This document shows positions 5,098 to 5,403 of a stretch of DNA of 5,403 nt, piece after piece. Source of the stretch: Acidobacteriota bacterium (lineage in GTDB: Bacteria > Acidobacteriota > Terriglobia > Terriglobales > Acidobacteriaceae); contig JAKABE010000255.1 of assembly GCA_021801945.1 (NCBI GenBank), forward strand, positions 1 to 5,403, in the 5' to 3' direction. Under the pieces are notes generated by a model. The model had not been told where the DNA came from and ran no database searches. It was given only the letters and a program-made list of their open reading frames with translations. The translations under genes and the position numbers were made by a program. Position 1 is the stretch's first letter. Each line of letters opens with the position of its first letter.

Positions 5098-5329
5098 GCG
5101 TTCCCGGGGATCTCGGTCCGGCGCCCACACCTCTGCGTGCGGACGGAATCTCCCGGCGAGAACATCCCATCCTTGCGTGGGCTATTCTTGGCTTCTCACG
5201 GTGTGACCTGCTGTGATCCGCGATACAGGATGGGAGCTGTTTTCCGGCCGAGCTGCCCCGCGACGGGGAAGGAACGGCCGCAAATGCCGCGTGCGCCTCG
5301 CCATGCAAGCGAGATTGACAGCGCGAATC
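5098..5329. other. Non-coding region upstream of the 297-residue gene
   Basis: I see no convincing complete gene. It holds a hairpin CCCCG/CGGGG (5256-5260 with 5264-5268), a second CTCGC/GCGAG (5297-5301 with 5309-5313), and a small cluster of TGTGA repeats (5196-5216). None has a T-run on the minus strand. No good -35/-10 pair was found, although the promoter of the 297-residue gene should lie here. Confidence 0.4.
5196..5216. repeat. TGTGA repeat cluster, possible operator
   Basis: TGTGA occurs at 5202-5206 and 5212-5216, exactly ten bases (about one helical turn) apart. An inverted TCAC (5196-5199) faces the first copy across three bases. TGTGA is the half-site of CRP/FNR-type regulators, but here the copies are direct rather than in the usual inverted arrangement with a six-base spacer. 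The cluster lies about 115 bases before the start codon of the 297-residue gene. Chance is a real alternative. Confidence 0.25.
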
Positions 5330-5403
5330 TCAGAATCCGAAGATGACCGCGCGCCGGCTGGAGCATCGGCCCGAACCAGCCCACGGTGCCGCCGATGGAC
5401 GTG
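5330..5403 (-). CDS. Possible C-terminal tail of an upstream gene, frame uncertain
   Basis: The frame entering at 5402 reads TSIGGTVGWFGPMLQPAR, and all 18 of these codons end in G or C, which suggests coding. It then loses this bias and stays open to a TGA at 5196, giving a 68-codon tail of poor protein character. If one base is dropped in the GCGCGCG tract (about 5347-5353), the reading becomes QPARVIFGF followed by TGA at 5332-5330. Such an ending, with alternating hydrophobics and a final Phe, is usual for outer-membrane beta-barrels. I list this shorter version. The opposite strand shares the same third positions, so the bias alone does not prove the direction, but that strand has no start codon with a ribosome site here. 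The protein is cut by the window edge, so its identity is unknown. Confidence 0.3.
   Translation of the reverse strand, partial: RPSAAPWAGSGRCSSRRAVIFGF

Noticed and set aside
5054..5308. 84-codon minus-strand frame upstream of the 297-residue gene
   Set aside because: It overlaps the start of the 297-residue gene in another frame, has no Shine-Dalgarno and a composition typical of non-coding GC-rich DNA.
4192..5346. 384-codon open frame on the plus strand
   Set aside because: It is antisense to the 297-residue gene and runs into its upstream region. It is a GC-driven mirror frame with no ribosome site and no recognisable domain.

Overview
The window is GC-rich, and every gene I can support lies on the minus strand, so it reads from right to left. 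It looks like ordinary chromosomal DNA of a soil-type Gram-negative bacterium. The secreted Ala/Gln-rich coiled-coil protein with a weak OmpA-like C-terminus, and a possible outer-membrane barrel tail at the right edge, recall Acidobacteriota (Terriglobia). That assignment rests on remembered protein style, not on a search. I see no insertion sequence, tRNA, rRNA, CRISPR array or phage gene.

Layout in transcription order: (1) 5403-5330, possible last codons of an upstream gene, with an ambiguous frame. (2) 5329-5083, a non-coding stretch with small repeats. (3) 5082-4189, a 297-residue protein I do not recognise. (4) 4188-4002, a short leader region. (5) 4001-3162 and 3165-2236, the two halves of a split transketolase. 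(6) 2239-2165, a 24-codon ORF that exactly fills the gap to the next gene. (7) 2168-1422, a classical short-chain dehydrogenase/reductase (SDR). (8) 1421-1071, a 351-base region dense in inverted repeats. (9) 1070-159, the secreted coiled-coil/OmpA-like protein. (10) 158-1, a hairpin-rich 3' region ending in a strong intrinsic terminator (52-23).

The transketolase halves and the SDR form a tight operon. All three junctions, counting those of the 24-codon ORF, are the same four-base ATGA stop/start overlap, which predicts translational coupling and roughly matched synthesis. The two halves should assemble into one thiamine-diphosphate enzyme moving two-carbon ketol units between sugar phosphates, and the SDR probably oxidises or reduces a related sugar or polyol. 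The actual substrate cannot be read from the sequence.

The points most worth a second look are the unrecognised 297-residue protein, the ATGA-bridging micro-ORF, the folded leader of the OmpA-like gene (including a hairpin that covers part of its Shine-Dalgarno), a set of mutually exclusive G/C hairpins between the SDR and that gene, and an apparent one-base frame break near the right edge.
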